Assembly: GCA_019155185.1 (NCBI GenBank)
Contig: CM032808.1
Location: 3,220,492-3,284,491, forward strand
DNA from: Beaufortia kweichowensis
Lineage: Eukaryota > Chordata > Actinopteri > Cypriniformes > Gastromyzontidae
Direction of reading: 5' to 3'
Length of the DNA stretch: 64,000 nucleotides
Under the pieces are notes generated by a model. That model did no database searches. It was not told the DNA's origin and saw only the letters and a list, made by a program, of their open reading frames with translations. Positions 1 through 12,800 of this stretch are shown piece by piece; positions within the stretch are counted from its first letter, which is position 1; the number at the start of each line of letters is the position of its first letter. The position numbers and the translations under genes were made by a program.

Positions 1-257
1 ATCATACACCATTGAATATCTTAAAAACAGCTGTGCTTTTTATTGTGTGGGTTAAAACGGCGAGTCATGTTTTTCTTAGTTGGGATGATTTGAAAAAAAA
101 GCAAAGTTTGAACGGTGATAACAAAACGTTGAAGACGTTCATTTGTCAACACTTGATCATTTTTTTTCATCATTTCACCACTGATCTTGCTAAAGGCTTT
201 GTTGGTTCCACTCTTTGGACATTTTGTTTAAATAAAAATGAGTGGTTACCGTTTTAG

Positions 258-263
258 AATAAA
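258..263 (+). terminator. Possible poly(A) signal of an upstream gene
   Basis: AATAAA on the + strand. In human the gene before PPP4C is ALDOA, but nothing coding is visible here, so the assignment to any gene is only a guess. Confidence 0.25.
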
Positions 264-519
264 GAAACATTAGAATGTAAATATAAATTTAACAAGCAAA
301 CATATATTCACAAAGGAATCAAGCCACAATGCAACGGAAATGCTCCCAACCACTAGGGGGCATTAGCCCCGCAGAATTTGACAATTATCAGTATGCGTAA
401 AAATGAATAAATTATAATATATGTGGCTGAAATACTAATTCAAGAGCAGCTTTAACCTAGTTTTAAATTATGAATGTGTAATTCTCCTTGCATTATTACT
501 GACTCTTTAATATTACGAG

Positions 520-640
520 TTGATAGTGATGGGAAAAACCAAGCTTTTCGAAACTTAATTGAATCATTCGCTAAATGATTCACTGATTCGAAGCGCTCGA
601 AAACATAGCATGCTGGCGCCACCTACTGGTAATGCCTCAG
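520..640. repeat. Old interspersed repeat fragment
   Basis: The stretch contains repeated TTCGAA/GATTCG words ending in GCTGGCGCCACCTACTGG, a composition common in fish interspersed repeats. A weakly similar TTCGAA-rich stretch with GGCGCC lies at 40600-40755. The family was not identified. Confidence 0.35.
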
Positions 641-958
641 TTTTTTATTAAACATAATACCGACTTTTTAGACATCAGGATTAGACATTTTATATATATA
701 ATATCAGTGCTTGTATTCTGTGTGTTTTGTTTTGTTTAAGGCTACTCAGATCATTACCTGTCACTGTTATGTTTCTCATTTAAGATGTCTATAATAAACT
801 ACCCACAGTGTTTTTTATTAAACATAATAATGCATACATGAAAATAGAAATACAGAATTGTATGTCAACATTGTATGTCAAAATTATGTTTGACAAGAAT
901 GTCCTGTACAGAATCTTTTCCATTTACGACACTGCCCTCTTGTGGTCCGGACCATTTC

Positions 959-1042
959 CGTTGTGTTGTTGCTTGATTTCGTTGTATTGTGGACTTATTT
1001 CTTTGTGTTGTGGCTTGATTTTGTTGTGTTATGAGCATATGT
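959..1042 (+). repeat. 21-bp minisatellite, four units
   Basis: Four consecutive diverged 21-bp units start at about 959, 980, 1001 and 1022. The theme is CGTTGTGTTGTGGCTTGATTT with a few substitutions per unit. Both strands stay open through it because the unit is a multiple of three, which explains the spurious reading frames here. Confidence 0.75.
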
Positions 1043-1224
1043 TTGCTTTTTATATTTTGTTGTGTTTTGCACCACTTGGCCACCGTAGTCGGGAGCTGTT
1101 GCAAGATACCTTGTTATTGGTAAATGCCCGCTAGAGGGAGCTGTTGTTTGTGACATAGGTAGGCAAGAAAAGAAGAGTCTATTCGTCTTGTCACATATTT
1201 AAGATTACCTTCCTGTGCTGGAAT

Positions 1225-1470
1225 TTGTTAAGATCTGCCACATCCCTCACCTCCTTTAAGAAACAACTAAAAATACCTCTTCCACGAACACCTGACATCA
1301 TAATACAAAAAAAACCTTTCCTCTACAGGTACTTATCTAGCACTGCAAAACATTGTAAACTTAGTAAAGCACTTCTTAGTACTATTGTTGCCGCTTTTAA
1401 TGTGTCGCTTCATTTGTAAGTCGCTTTGGATAAAAGCGTCAGCTAAATGCCTAAATGTAAATGTAAATAT
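1225..1470 (+). mobile_element. 3' end of an L2-like LINE
   Basis: The + strand reads as the C-terminal end of a LINE polyprotein (SLTSFKKQLK near the start). It is followed by the characteristic fish tail GTCGCTTTGGATAAAAGCG at about 1420-1438, the words TAAATGCC and short TAAATG repeats at the end. The frame carries a stop before the tail, so it is a truncated dead copy. Confidence 0.7.
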
Positions 1471-1849
1471 GGAAAATGTTCAGTACCTGCAACATTCTAT
1501 ATTGTTAAAAGTGGAAACCCACCGATGGACACGGACTTAATGTCTTCTTTGAACTTATGCATGAAATGAAATAAAGTAATAACCTCCAAACCGTCTGTGC
1601 AAAAAGTGTCTCATTCTTTTGCGCCAAGGTCTGTTCAAATAATTTGTACACAAAGTAAAATTACATGAAAAAACTGTTCTTATGCAACAGAAGCTGAGCA
1701 GGTTACATTTTGCTGACATTATTAAAAAGAATTGATGCCTTGCCTTGAGGTGTTACCCATTGTAGTGACTCAGTAATAATAGCTACTGTCATGATAATGA
1801 CTAGACTTAACAGAACTGCAGGCGGTCATATACAGTGTCAGTCCGCCGC

Positions 1850-2054
1850 TGGAGGGAAGCAGAGAAGCGCTGGCGCACATGTATGTCTGAACGCCGCTAG
1901 AGGACAACAGAGAGCCTCTGTCGGTCACATATAGACGCTCGGTACAGGGTGGTGGGAGAAAGAAATCGATGAACCGGCTAGAGGACCTGAAAAGTCGGCT
2001 GACACATTCTTTGAATTGCTCCAGTTTTCACGGGTCTTTCTGAAGTGATCAAAG
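1850..2054 (+). promoter_or_regulatory. ppp4c: Probable ppp4c promoter and noncoding first exon
   Basis: This is a locally GC-richer stretch in an AT-rich background. It ends in AAAG|GTAGGT, a strong splice donor at 2055. The first coding exon of ppp4c has a splice acceptor (TTTTTGAG) 16 bases before its ATG, so a noncoding upstream exon is needed and this is the best candidate. No TATA box is evident. The transcription start is inferred. Confidence 0.5.
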
Positions 2055-4651
2055 GTAGGTGCCATTTGTAACCCTATGTGGTTTGAACGGTTAAAGATCG
2101 TACGCTGATCGTGTAATTTAAGAGGTTATCTTATTTTTTCAGGCCTTTAGCTGCTCGGGCTAGTTAGCTCAGCTAATTCCGGTGGATCGATTCGTCTGTG
2201 ACTGACAATCGCGTTCGAGTTTGACTTTAAGGCTTTTGATATCGTTAAGATTAACAGGTTAATGAATCAATAAACTTGAAAAACACTTTTGCCAGTCAAA
2301 TCATTTTGATCTCGTTGGTTTTGAGTTGGACGAGGAAACTGAGCTAAATAGTTTTTACACTTCTACTACGTCTAACAGAATGTATTCAAATTAGTTTAAC
2401 TTCTGTAGACTCGCGACACTTTTACACCATCTAATTTTAAAGGACCCTTTCAATTTTTTTACCATCACCCGAACATGATTTAAGTTTTAGTTTTGACATG
2501 TCTTGGTTACGTGCGTATGACAGTCGGAGTGAGATTTTTGGGTGATTTTTACTTAAGGTTACTTACGGACTTAACATTATTATTTAAACGATTCTTAATT
2601 GGTTGTAAAAAAAAAAGGTTTTTGTAAAAGTAAGTTTTTGTAAATTTTTGTAAAAGATGTGTAGCAAAATCTTACCCTCTTAGCATCTTTGTATTTGTAA
2701 AACGTGTAATGTGACATAATTTACGGTGACTAATGTTGACGTATTCTTGACTTATTAAAACTCTGATTCTTAAAACTGAAATGTTCGCCAGTTTAGTCCT
2801 GTTTAGTCCCCCTTAAAATACATTTACGAGGGATTACGAGATTTAAGTAGTAATAATGAGAGCATAAAGTCCATATTTTTTAAGTGAATGTGTTTAGATG
2901 AATGTAGTAAACAAACAGATCTGCGATATCCACATCAGTATGTCTAATAAAGCATACTTTCTACATACAAGCGGATAAAGCCCATATTACGAATATTTAC
3001 AATGGTTTTATTATAGTGATAGTGTAGTAGAATCGTGTTTTTATGGTGTTTTTTGCATGTATTGATTGGAATTTGCACAGTTTTACGACAAAAACCATGG
3101 TTAAACTATGGTTACTAAGTTGTCGTTACCATGGTTTAACTAGAGTAACCATGTTTTTTTTATTTGTAGTCAAACCATAGCTTATATTTGTAAGGGTGTT
3201 TAAGACTAACCTGTAAATGCACCTCATACAAAAATCTCATATATTTTAATATAGGCACTTCCACTTCCATTTTTAGTCAAACCCTGAAATATAAGTTCTC
3301 GCAAAATGTATTTATTACCAAAATATTAAACCATTTGTTTATAATTTACCGGAGTCCAGACATAAAAAAAATCTATATACAAAAGTTATCTATTTAAAAA
3401 GTGGAAATATACATGTGACACACACAGAGCATGCATACCTACCTACTTTGTTGGATTTTTGTTACTAAAATGCACAAACCAGAAGAAATAATACCCAACA
3501 AATAGACAAGGGGTGACTCTACATCACTTCATTTCAATTTTTATGTTCCCATTTATAGAGGAATATGGACAGTTATGACAATTGTGAAAACAGCACTTTA
3601 CCTGACTATAAAAAATGCTTTAAACATAATAAAAATGCTTTAAAGAGAAAGATGTCACATGGATGACATATTGACATCTGAGCTATCAGTATGGTGTTAT
3701 TTTTTATGATAAGGTTGACATTTGCATGGAATAGGCCATGAACTTGTTTTAAATACTTTTTAATATATCAGTTGTGTATATGTTGTATGGACCTCCAATA
3801 ATTGACACTTACACGTCACTCTACTGAAGTGTGAATATAAGCCTAACAATAAAGTGAAATTATATCATGCTGCATTACATTGTTACTTCTCAAAGTTTAC
3901 ACAGGGGGTGATGCTAATTTTTTTGTGACTATCATAAATAACAGTATTAATTGTCTTTTAAGAAGTTACACAATTTTCCATAAATATTTTGTGGCTGTGT
4001 GTGTTCAAAATAACAACATAGCTCAATTGGGTAATACACAGACATTATTTGTTATGCAATCAATGATTAACACTTAAGTGGTCTGAACATCGTCTTACAG
4101 TTGCTGATTGTTGCAGAACAATGTTGCTACAGCCCTCCAGCGTCTTACATCCTTATGTTGTCATAATGTTGCAAGCACGTGAATAGCAGCATTGCCAGGG
4201 TACAATAAAAACATTGCATCAACGTTGCCACAACGTTAATGTGTTCACTGAGTTCTTGCCTGTACATAGTGATGTTAAAAAACCAAATTCAGTATACAGG
4301 TGATTATTAAAACATACAGCCTTGCATTAAGCATGTGTACTGAATTGTGACAAGTCTTCATTTTTAAAATACGAAGACTTTCAAATCTTATTTTATTTTT
4401 TACATGGCACTAAAACGCCGCTGTGAAAAGGTACTCTGTATGATATGGTTATAGTTTTGGACTTTTTTGTAAAACTGAGTTGTATGACTGGGTCTATTAC
4501 TATATACTGTATGTGCTCATGCCAGTCATTGCTTGTCTTAACAGGTTGCTGACCCCAGATTCTCCCACCATTGTGTGCCAGAGTTTGTGTCTCTGTTTGC
4601 ACAAAGAGCTATTTTTATTACAACACCATCTATATTTCCTGCTTTTTTGAG
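2055..4651 (+). other. ppp4c: ppp4c intron 1 (probable)
   Basis: No exon is seen inside. It contains the first copy of a dispersed repeat (3257-3737), and the rest is AT-rich unique-looking sequence. Its extent depends on the noncoding first exon proposed upstream. Confidence 0.45.
3257..3737 (+). repeat. Dispersed repeat D, copy 1
   Basis: It begins near TTTTTAGTCAAACCCTGAAA and passes through GGAGTCCAGACAT. It continues through AACAGCACTTTACCTGACTA and GACATCTGAGCTATCAGTAT, and ends near TTGACATTTGCATGGAATAG. The same ordered words recur at 17949-18380, 50033-50350 and, reversed, 51655-51985. It has no coding potential and the family was not recognised. Confidence 0.65.
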
Positions 4652-4667
4652 TTGGTAAAACGGCACC

Positions 4668-7272
4668 ATGGGTGACATGAGTGATCTAGACAGACAGATC
4701 GACCAGTTACGGAGATGTGAGCTCATCAAGGAAAATGAGGTGAAAGCACTGTGTGCCAAAGCCAGGTAATAACTCATTGCATAATTTGTATGACATGAAA
4801 AATAATTTCAATATTGTTCATTCATCACATGTGTCTGTGTGTTTTGTAGAGAAATTTTAGTAGAAGAGAGTAATGTACAGAGAGTGGACTCTCCAGTAAC
4901 GGTAAGTAATTTGTGAAACATAGTAAAGTTGGCCACATACACACTGCAGGTATAATTTGTCACTTCACCTTTTAGTGCTTAATCCTGTTCTGTACACACA
5001 ATTCAGTATTTTACGGAAATGACATTCACATTCTACTACCTAATTTTTTTGTGTGTATGGATAGTTGTTAACTAGTTGTTAATAGTCTTGTCTTTTCTTC
5101 TCTTAAGGTGTGTGGTGACATTCATGGGCAGTTTTACGATTTGAAGGAGTTGTTCAGAGTAAGTCTTTTTTCCAGTTTTTTTTTCCACATCATACAAAGG
5201 GATTTGCATTATACAGGTTACACAACTTGCACTTTTAAAAGTGGCTTAGATCCTTAAAGGGATGTCTAATGCTATTTCATGCATTCTGACTTACGGCATA
5301 GCTTTAAGAGTTCAAATGTTTTCGGAAAGAAGCACACAGCTGTATCTGTCTTGTATAAATCTGATAAAACTTAAGACTCTTCTGAGATATAAAGGATGCA
5401 ATACTGCTCTATAGGTATTTAAGATTAACATTGGCAGAAACTGTGTTATGTCTGCTTTAATGATTAGACATTTTACCAGTTATTCACAGAGCAGTTTCTC
5501 GCTCTTGTTATTTTTAATTAAATCAGTGGGGTAAATTGGCTCCAAAGCATTGTCCTAATCACATTGTAAATGACTAATTGAATTGGGTTTTTAAGTAATG
5601 CATTTATTGTTTGTTTAATAGAAAAATATTAACTATCCAGAATTAAGTAATTCATGATTTCATTAAGGTTTATTTAGTGCTAACTTGTTTTTTTAAAACC
5701 ACTGTTTATTAATTTGTTTGGCTTTAGGTAGGAGGAGACGTTCCAGAAACAAACTACCTCTTCATGGGAGATTTTGTGGACCGAGGCTTTTACAGTGTGG
5801 AGACTTTTCTGTTACTACTCGCTCTTAAGGTATCCATGTTTTAAAGCAATAGATTACATAAACATGACAATTCTCTTACAATTTACTCACTTTGATGATT
5901 TTAACATGTTTTATTTTTTTTTTCAACTGAGTGCAATATTGAATTGGATATAAACATGCTTTGACGCTTTACAGGTGCGTTATCCAGACAGAATTACCCT
6001 GATTCGGGGGAATCATGAATCTAGGCAAATCACACAGGTATACGGCTTTTATGATGAGTGCCTAAGAAAATATGGCTCAGTCACAGTATGGAGGTACTGC
6101 ACGGAGATCTTCGACTACCTGTCTCTCTCAGCCATCATTGATGGCAAAGTAAGTTATTCTGTGATTATTTATGGTTGGTAGGCATTGCGTTTATAATTAT
6201 AGCCTATCCCTTACTCAATTATTGAATCTTGCAACTCCACAGATCTTTTGTGTACATGGAGGCCTCTCGCCCTCAATCCAAACTCTGGACCAGATCAGAA
6301 CTATTGACAGGAAGCAGGAAGTGCCTCATGATGGGCCTATGTGTGACCTGTTGTGGTCTGATCCTGAAGGTAATTCTGGGCGGTATGACTGTAGCTCATA
6401 ACACCTGTGACACTTATAATTTAAATTCCATTCTGGGAGTCATATACTTATCATGGGGTTACATACATATCATATACAGTTATTTATCCTGACTGTACAT
6501 TTGTGCATATATTCATATTTATTCTTTATGTATATTGCCTATCTTTAATATACTGTATGCATATGATATAGCCTAGAAGATAATTAACTAATTAGAAACA
6601 TGATCAGGACTTGACCATATTTTAAAACTGTTGTGAGCATGTAGTTGAACTGCAATCAGAGATTAAAGCTATGTTATTAAACATTTACCAATGCACTTAT
6701 TTGTTAAAAAAGAAATTTTTTTCTTTATTTAGATACAACAGGCTGGGGTGTTAGCCCTAGAGGTGCTGGATATCTTTTTGGCAGTGATGTTGTGGCTCAG
6801 TTCAATGCTGCCAATGACATCGACATGATTTGTAGGGCACACCAGCTTGTCATGGAAGGATACAAGTGGCACTTTAATGAGACGGTTCTCACTGTGTGGT
6901 CTGCTCCAAATTACTGCTACAGGTAGGTTTTGTGATGTGCTTTTTTATAAATATATAGGATGTGTAAATTCACACAAATGTAGTAGCAGAAGTATTAGTA
7001 CATCATTAAAATTTATTACATTAACCACAGCCTTAATATATATTGCCACAATCCTTTTTCACAAACAATATAAAGCTGCTAGCATTTTAGGGTTTTTTTT
7101 CTCTGCTGTTGTCATTTATAACCCTGTTTTTATTTATCACAGATGTGGTAATGTGGCTGCAATCTTGGAACTTGATGAGCACCTGCAGAAGGAATTCATT
7201 ATATTTGAAGCCGCTCCACAAGAAACAAGAGGCATCCCTTCCAAAAAGCCAGTTGCTGACTATTTTCTTTAA
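4668..7272 (+). CDS. ppp4c: Serine/threonine protein phosphatase 4 catalytic subunit
   Basis: Catalytic subunit of PP4, a PP2A-like metallophosphatase that works with R2/R3 regulatory subunits in DNA repair, centrosome function and signalling. Coding exons: 4668-4765, 4850-4901, 5108-5158, 5728-5829, 5975-6148, 6243-6369, 6733-6922 and 7143-7272. They total 924 nt and encode 307 residues, the same length as human PPP4C. All introns are GT-AG. The metal and catalytic motifs are intact: GDIHG (D54, H56), GDFVDRG (D82, D85) and RGNHE (N114, H115). The C-terminus DYFL ends in Leu307, the carboxymethylation site known in this family. The N-terminus [18 protein letters not shown] is typical of PP4C rather than PP2A. 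The ATG lies in a good context (GGCACCATGG). The 3' UTR runs to an AATAAA at 7931. The call is essentially certain. Confidence 0.98.
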
Positions 7273-7930
7273 GCTTCTTTTTCCTTGTAAGCACTCTCAA
7301 GCGGTGCCCTGTGTGTTGTTTAATTTTCTGATTCTGTTTCTTAATTGTTTTTTCTCACTTTGTCATATTCATTTTTTTCTACCTTCCGATATTTTCATCA
7401 TATTATGTTTTTACCATCAAGACACATACTTGACTTCATATTCTCATACACTGCTGTGATATCTCTTGCTCTCATTGTACGCTGTAGATGTAGATATTAT
7501 ATATGTGAGTAGCAGTAGAGACAGTGGAACAGAGCACCATGTGGGTTTGTGACTGCTAGAAATACAAGGCAGTTCATCTGTTCCTCAGAAAGCTGTTTTT
7601 TAAAAAGCAGGTTTAACGCAGGTAACCGTTCAACATTAAGCATTTGTTTTCTTCCTTTATTTCTTTACATTCTCATCTTATTTAAGTTGTACATTTGTTT
7701 CACAATGAATATGGCAAATTTCCTTCTTTGCTTACATTTTGCATTTATAGTTTCACAGCTTTTTTTGAAGGACGCCACTGCAGATGCTGGGCGTCCCACA
7801 CTGCAGTAATATGTATGGAGATAAACAACACTGGAAAACATTTGAACAGAAAACAAATGAAATATGCTTTTTCCTCTTCACTTTTCTCTCTATAGAACTT
7901 GTTGTTGATTTTTTATTTTTAATTTGTGAA

Positions 7931-7936
7931 AATAAA
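7931..7936 (+). terminator. ppp4c: Poly(A) signal of ppp4c
   Basis: AATAAA about 660 bases after the ppp4c stop codon, the first canonical signal on this strand. It gives a 3' UTR of roughly 0.7 kb. Confidence 0.7.
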
Positions 7937-8089
7937 ACATACTTTTTTATAAAGATGATGTAGTGGGTGCCAACTTGTATTGCATCTACACCTATTAATT
8001 AAATATGTTGAATTACTATTTCTCGATGAAATACTCTGATCATGGTGTTACACACTCAGATATTGGCTGGTTCAGTTATTCTACACAGA

Positions 8090-8260
8090 TAGTAATAGTT
8101 CAGTTGCCTCAAATGGTACTTCACCTAAATTTCACATCAAGAGAAGGGTTAAACAAGGCTGTCCTATTTTGCCCTTGTTTTTTATTATGACTATAGCTAT
8201 TGTTAATAAAGATCCAAGTATTAAACATTTTAAGCTGTTTTACAGCAAATTGCGCCTTTC
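8090..8260 (+). mobile_element. LINE reverse-transcriptase fragment
   Basis: In the frame starting at 8124 the translation contains RRVKQGCPILPLFF. This matches the conserved reverse-transcriptase block RGVKQGxPLSPxLF of L1/Tx1-type LINEs, followed by an I-x-x-DPSIKHF segment like the NPxIKGI of that group. The frame ends at a stop soon after and the surrounding domains are missing. It is therefore a short relic just after the ppp4c 3' end. Confidence 0.55.
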
Positions 8261-8779
8261 AAGCCCCTTTGTTGCATAAAATATTCCAGTTAAAATAAGC
8301 ATTAAAAATATTTGTACAAACATCTTCAAGGATGTGGAGATTCATCTATTTTGGTAGAATTTATTTGACAAGAACGGAAAGCTTTGCCAGGTTAATACAC
8401 CCGTTAACATGCCTCTCTATATCTAAACTATAAAGACAATTAATCAAATCATGTAACATACTGTACATTAAGAGCATAACTACAAGACCATAAGAATAGT
8501 AAATGGTGAAAGTCTTTGATTTTCACTGTGTGAGTGACATCATTTAAATGACGAAATTTAATGGCTAAAGAATTTAATAGCAAAGAAGAGTATTTGGTGT
8601 TGTGTTACTAGTGGTATATTAATGAGATTGCGTAGAATTGAAATTGCCAGTCAAAAGTTTTTTCACCAAGTTTTACTGTATAAAACCTTGACCTCACACA
8701 GAATTCCCATTTGGAAAAACAGATTTATTTTAACAGATTTAAAGGGACTGGAGTAAATTAGTTAGTACCTCCTAACTAA

Positions 8780-8992
8780 TGACGCGTTTAGTGTCGCTCC
8801 AGACCACAAGGCGGCGTTAGAGAAATGGCAGCAGTATGTTTGTCGCGCCTCTATTATCGTTTCCTTTCACTCCGGAAGACCCGATAAGGTTTTGACGCGT
8901 GCCGTCAACTGTGCTAACAAATTGCAAATCTGGATCTAAAGTCTGCACAAAATAGAATTTACAAAAGATTTTACGTTTTCATCAGATAACAG
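8780..8992 (+). promoter_or_regulatory. eif3c: Probable eif3c promoter and noncoding first exon
   Basis: The stretch has several CpGs (GACGCG, GTCGCGCC, GGCGGCG) in an AT-rich setting. It holds an ETS-type CCGGAAG at 8872-8878 and ends at CAG|GTAAAT, a donor at 8993. The first coding exon of eif3c begins after an acceptor at 9827-9828, so an upstream noncoding exon is required. There is no TATA box, as expected of a housekeeping gene. The exact start site is inferred. Confidence 0.55.
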
Positions 8993-9846
8993 GTAAATTA
9001 ATTTCACATTTATTTCGGCGTGCTATGTGTTAGATATACGGGAATTACGATATATGCGTTACAATACCGTTAGGCCTTAAAGAGCCGGTCGCACGTTTTT
9101 GCAGATGTCTACACGATTACTGTCGTATGTACAGCGCACTAAATTAGTATGTGTCGTATATATTCACGTTAACTTATGTAATCGTTGTTGCTCTGATTAA
9201 AAAATGATATGTTGTAAACTAGTAGTTTAAGTGTAGACGTGTGAAGTCAAAATTCAGTGAATTTATATAGCACCATATTTCCCACAATTTCATTACTGTG
9301 CGTAGCAAATCTTAAATAGGTCAACTGTACAAATAAAAAAACAAACATATTTCAACGTTTTAGATTGTCAAGATAAGTGGACAGGACCCAAAAGAGAAAG
9401 GGAACGTGACGTTAAACAAGCATATTAAAGAGGCTTCCTTCATATGTAGGATGTATGATGTTAATAATATAAAGCGAACTACTAGTATTGTTGTATTTGG
9501 GGTTTCTAGATAGTATCATTGTGTGTCCTAAAACAAACAGGATTAGATTTCCTGTCCGATGTTTAGGGGCTTGTATGGTATTATTTCTTTCTTTGTGTTA
9601 ATGTTTGGGTAGGGCTTTGGTTAGGGATAGCTTGTTTGATCCATGAACACATCTTACCTGGCTAAATCATCTCCACCACACATGCAGTCGCGGTTCAGTG
9701 GCATGCTAAAAAGCTGCTAGTGTGGAATCATAATGGGCGTGCTGCAAGGACCTATTGTTTTGATCATGAAATGTATCTTAATTTACTTATTTTTAATCGT
9801 TGATTTCTCAATTTCTTTCCAATTTTAGTGGTAAAACCCATCTATT

Positions 9847-12800
9847 ATGTCCCGTTTTTTCGCCACCGGATCCGACAGTGAGTCGGAGGAATCATCATCC
9901 GCCGATGAGATCACCCCAAAAGCAACTGGGACTACTTTTAATAAGCAGTAAGTGCATGTTTTTGTATTATTTGTTGTGATCTGTTTTCAAGCAGTAATTG
10001 ATTTGACTTTTTTTGTAGGGCTCTGTTGCTAAGCGATGATGAGGAGGACACGAAGAGGGTGGTACGAAGTGCCAAGGATAAGCGGTTAGTGCTCTCTTTT
10101 TACCTTACTTTGTAATTGAGTGATATCCTTACCACTCTTTTTTTTCCAACTAAAACTGTTAAATAGTGTTGGGTATAGTAAAAAATGTTCCAGTTCTGAT
10201 TCTGTATATGATAAATAAATCGTATTGTAATGACAATAACTTATCATTTTACCTTCATAAACTAGTATTTACACTAGTGTGTTGTAGTTTTAAAAGACAT
10301 GGGTCATTCTCAAACAACAGTGACTTTCTGACCCATACAATTTGATAAGTATTCTTTGGCATGATGATATTGTTACCAAAAATAAATCTTGTTTATTTTT
10401 TTTATTTTATTTCTTATGTGTGTCAGGTTTGTGGCACCAATTACACAAAATCTAAAGACAGGTTTTTATTATTTATATTAATAAATAATTATTTTGTTTT
10501 GAATTTTTATGCATTTATTAATAATTATTTATTATTAATTATTAAATATTATCTATCTCTAGTGGTTACATAGCCTTAATCTGCTGTTCTTTTCCAGGTT
10601 TGAGGAGCTCACCAACTTAATCAAGACCATCCGCAATGCTATGAAGATCCGAGACATGTCCAAATGTCTGGAGGAGTTTGAGCAGTTGTGTCGAGCGTTC
10701 CTCAAAAGTAAAACGATCGTGGACAAAGAGGGCGTGCCACAGTTCTACATTCGACTGCTAGCTGATCTAGAGGACTACCTTAATCAGGTATGTAGAAGAT
10801 ACAGTCTGGAGTCACGTTTCATGAGTTAATACTCTTGACCAGATGCTTTGTGAGCGGTAAGCAACTTTGTCTTTCTCAATAGCTATGGGAGGACAAGGAA
10901 GGGAAAAAGAAGATGAACAAAAACAATGCTAAAGCTTTGAGCACACTGCGCCAGAAGATCCGTAAATACAACAGAGACTTTGAAACAGAAATTGCTAGCT
11001 ACAAGGAGGTACGGTAAACTGCTGTTGCCTAAAATGTGGATATGTTTGTGATTATGGAGCTGTCATGCAGTGTCAACCCTGTGATTTTATTTCAGAACCC
11101 AGAGCAGTCAGCTGATGAAGAGGAGGAGAAGGATGAAATTGAGAGTGGTTAGCTCTCTCATATGGCTTCTTTGAATATCTGTAGTTTGATTTGTTTTTGT
11201 TGTGTTCTGAATGACTGTTTTTGATGAGCAGGGTCATCCTCTGATAGCGATGAAGACGAAGGAGATGATGGCGTATCAGCCAAGAGCTTCATGAAAAAGA
11301 AGCCTCAAGAGGAGGAGAAGAAAGTCCCAGAGGCCAGCAAGTTCCTCAAGGGTGCTGCTGTAAGTCTAATTTAAATAGGGGTGGATGGTATGAATATGAT
11401 AACAAAAATCCATTTACCTTACCATTGAAGGTCCAACCCGAGAGCTAAGCGGGTTTGGGTCTAAAACATTTTATTAATTTTGAATTTTATTGTGTTTATT
11501 CATGTAATAATTCTATGGTAGGTGGTACATGAAACAAAATTTTTTTCAAAGGTAGAAAGTTTCAGAACCACAGCTTTGTACTAATTATCTAAACACTTAT
11601 TTATATTGATACAGTTGTAAAATGTGCAGTCTACATAGTTCGTTATAATATACTGTGTTTGCTATGCCCATCTGTAAATAACCAATGCATCTTTGTATTT
11701 TACTTAAATAGTTTTTTTAAATTCTACTTTCCTCTATTTCTTTTGTTATGATTACAGTGTATGTTATCTTATGCAAATTCTTGAAACTCCTGAAACCACA
11801 GCAAATTCCTTGTTTGTGTGTGCACTTGACTCAACACTTTCTTTATGTCAGGATGAAGAGTCTGAGAGTGATGACGATGATGATGATGAAGATTGGAGTT
11901 CTGACACTGTGGACAGCGGTAGCGACAGTGAGGACAACGAAGGAACAACAGCATCACTGGCTGTGGCCTTCCTCAAAAAGTATGTGCATCAACCTCAGGC
12001 TGTTTTTTTCCTTATCGTTTAATCTTTCCATACATGTTCGAATGTCTCTTTGTATCTCACAGAACACTACTAGATGGTGACAAGCAGTCTGACCGCAAAA
12101 AGGAAGAAAAGAAGATTAAAAAAACCAAGATTAAGGACAGACCAGAAGATATCATGGAGGAAGAGGGAGGAGAGGGAGAGGAAGGAGGGTGGGAGAAGGT
12201 GAAGGGAGGTGTGCCCCTGGTGAAGGAGAAGCCCAAGATGTTCGCTAAAGGCACAGAGATCAACCCGCCTGTGGTAGTAAAGAAACTCAATGAGATTCTG
12301 CAGGCACGTGGCAAGAAGGGAACAGACAGGTATAAAACCATGTCTTTTTTAATAAAGTTGCATATTTAATATATTGCCAGAAGTACTGTATAGCTGCATG
12401 ATGTGAATGATTTTTTTGTGTGTTTTGCAGAGCTGCTCAGATTGAGCTCCTGCATGCTCTTGCAGCCATCTCTCTTGAGCATAACCTTGGTGAGGGCATT
12501 CTTGTCAAAATCAAGTTTAACATCATTGCCTCCCTGTATGACTACAACCCCAACCTAGCTGCCTTCATGAAGGTGAGACACTGAATGCAAACCTGGCCAT
12601 TGCTGTATTTGGATTTCTATCTATGTGTGGTTTGTTAGGATAGGATGGTAGTTGGCCAAGATGCAACTATTTGAAAATCCGAAATCTGAGGGTACAAAAA
12701 AGAAAAAAAACTGGGAAAATCTCCTTTAAAGTTGTCCAAATAAAGTCCTTAGCACTGCATCCACTCAAAAAAATTTACGTTTTGATACATTTACGATAGG

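Larger units (their letters stand above)
1..1800. other. Intergenic region upstream of ppp4c
   Basis: No credible coding exon is visible. The region holds an AATAAA at 258-263, which could be the end of an upstream gene's 3' UTR. It also holds an old repeat near 520-640, a 21-bp minisatellite at 959-1042 and an L2-like LINE end at 1225-1470. The open frames here are short, AT-rich and lack splice-supported partners. Confidence 0.6.

Noticed and set aside
12..257. 81-codon open frame at the left edge
   Set aside because: No splice signals, family resemblance or codon bias; followed at once by AATAAA, so more likely 3' UTR or intergenic.
808..1134. Overlapping open frames on both strands
   Set aside because: Caused by a 21-bp minisatellite whose unit is a multiple of three.
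12057..12341. 94-codon minus-strand frame in eif3c
   Set aside because: Antisense shadow of the lysine/glutamate-rich eif3c exon 12063-12329.
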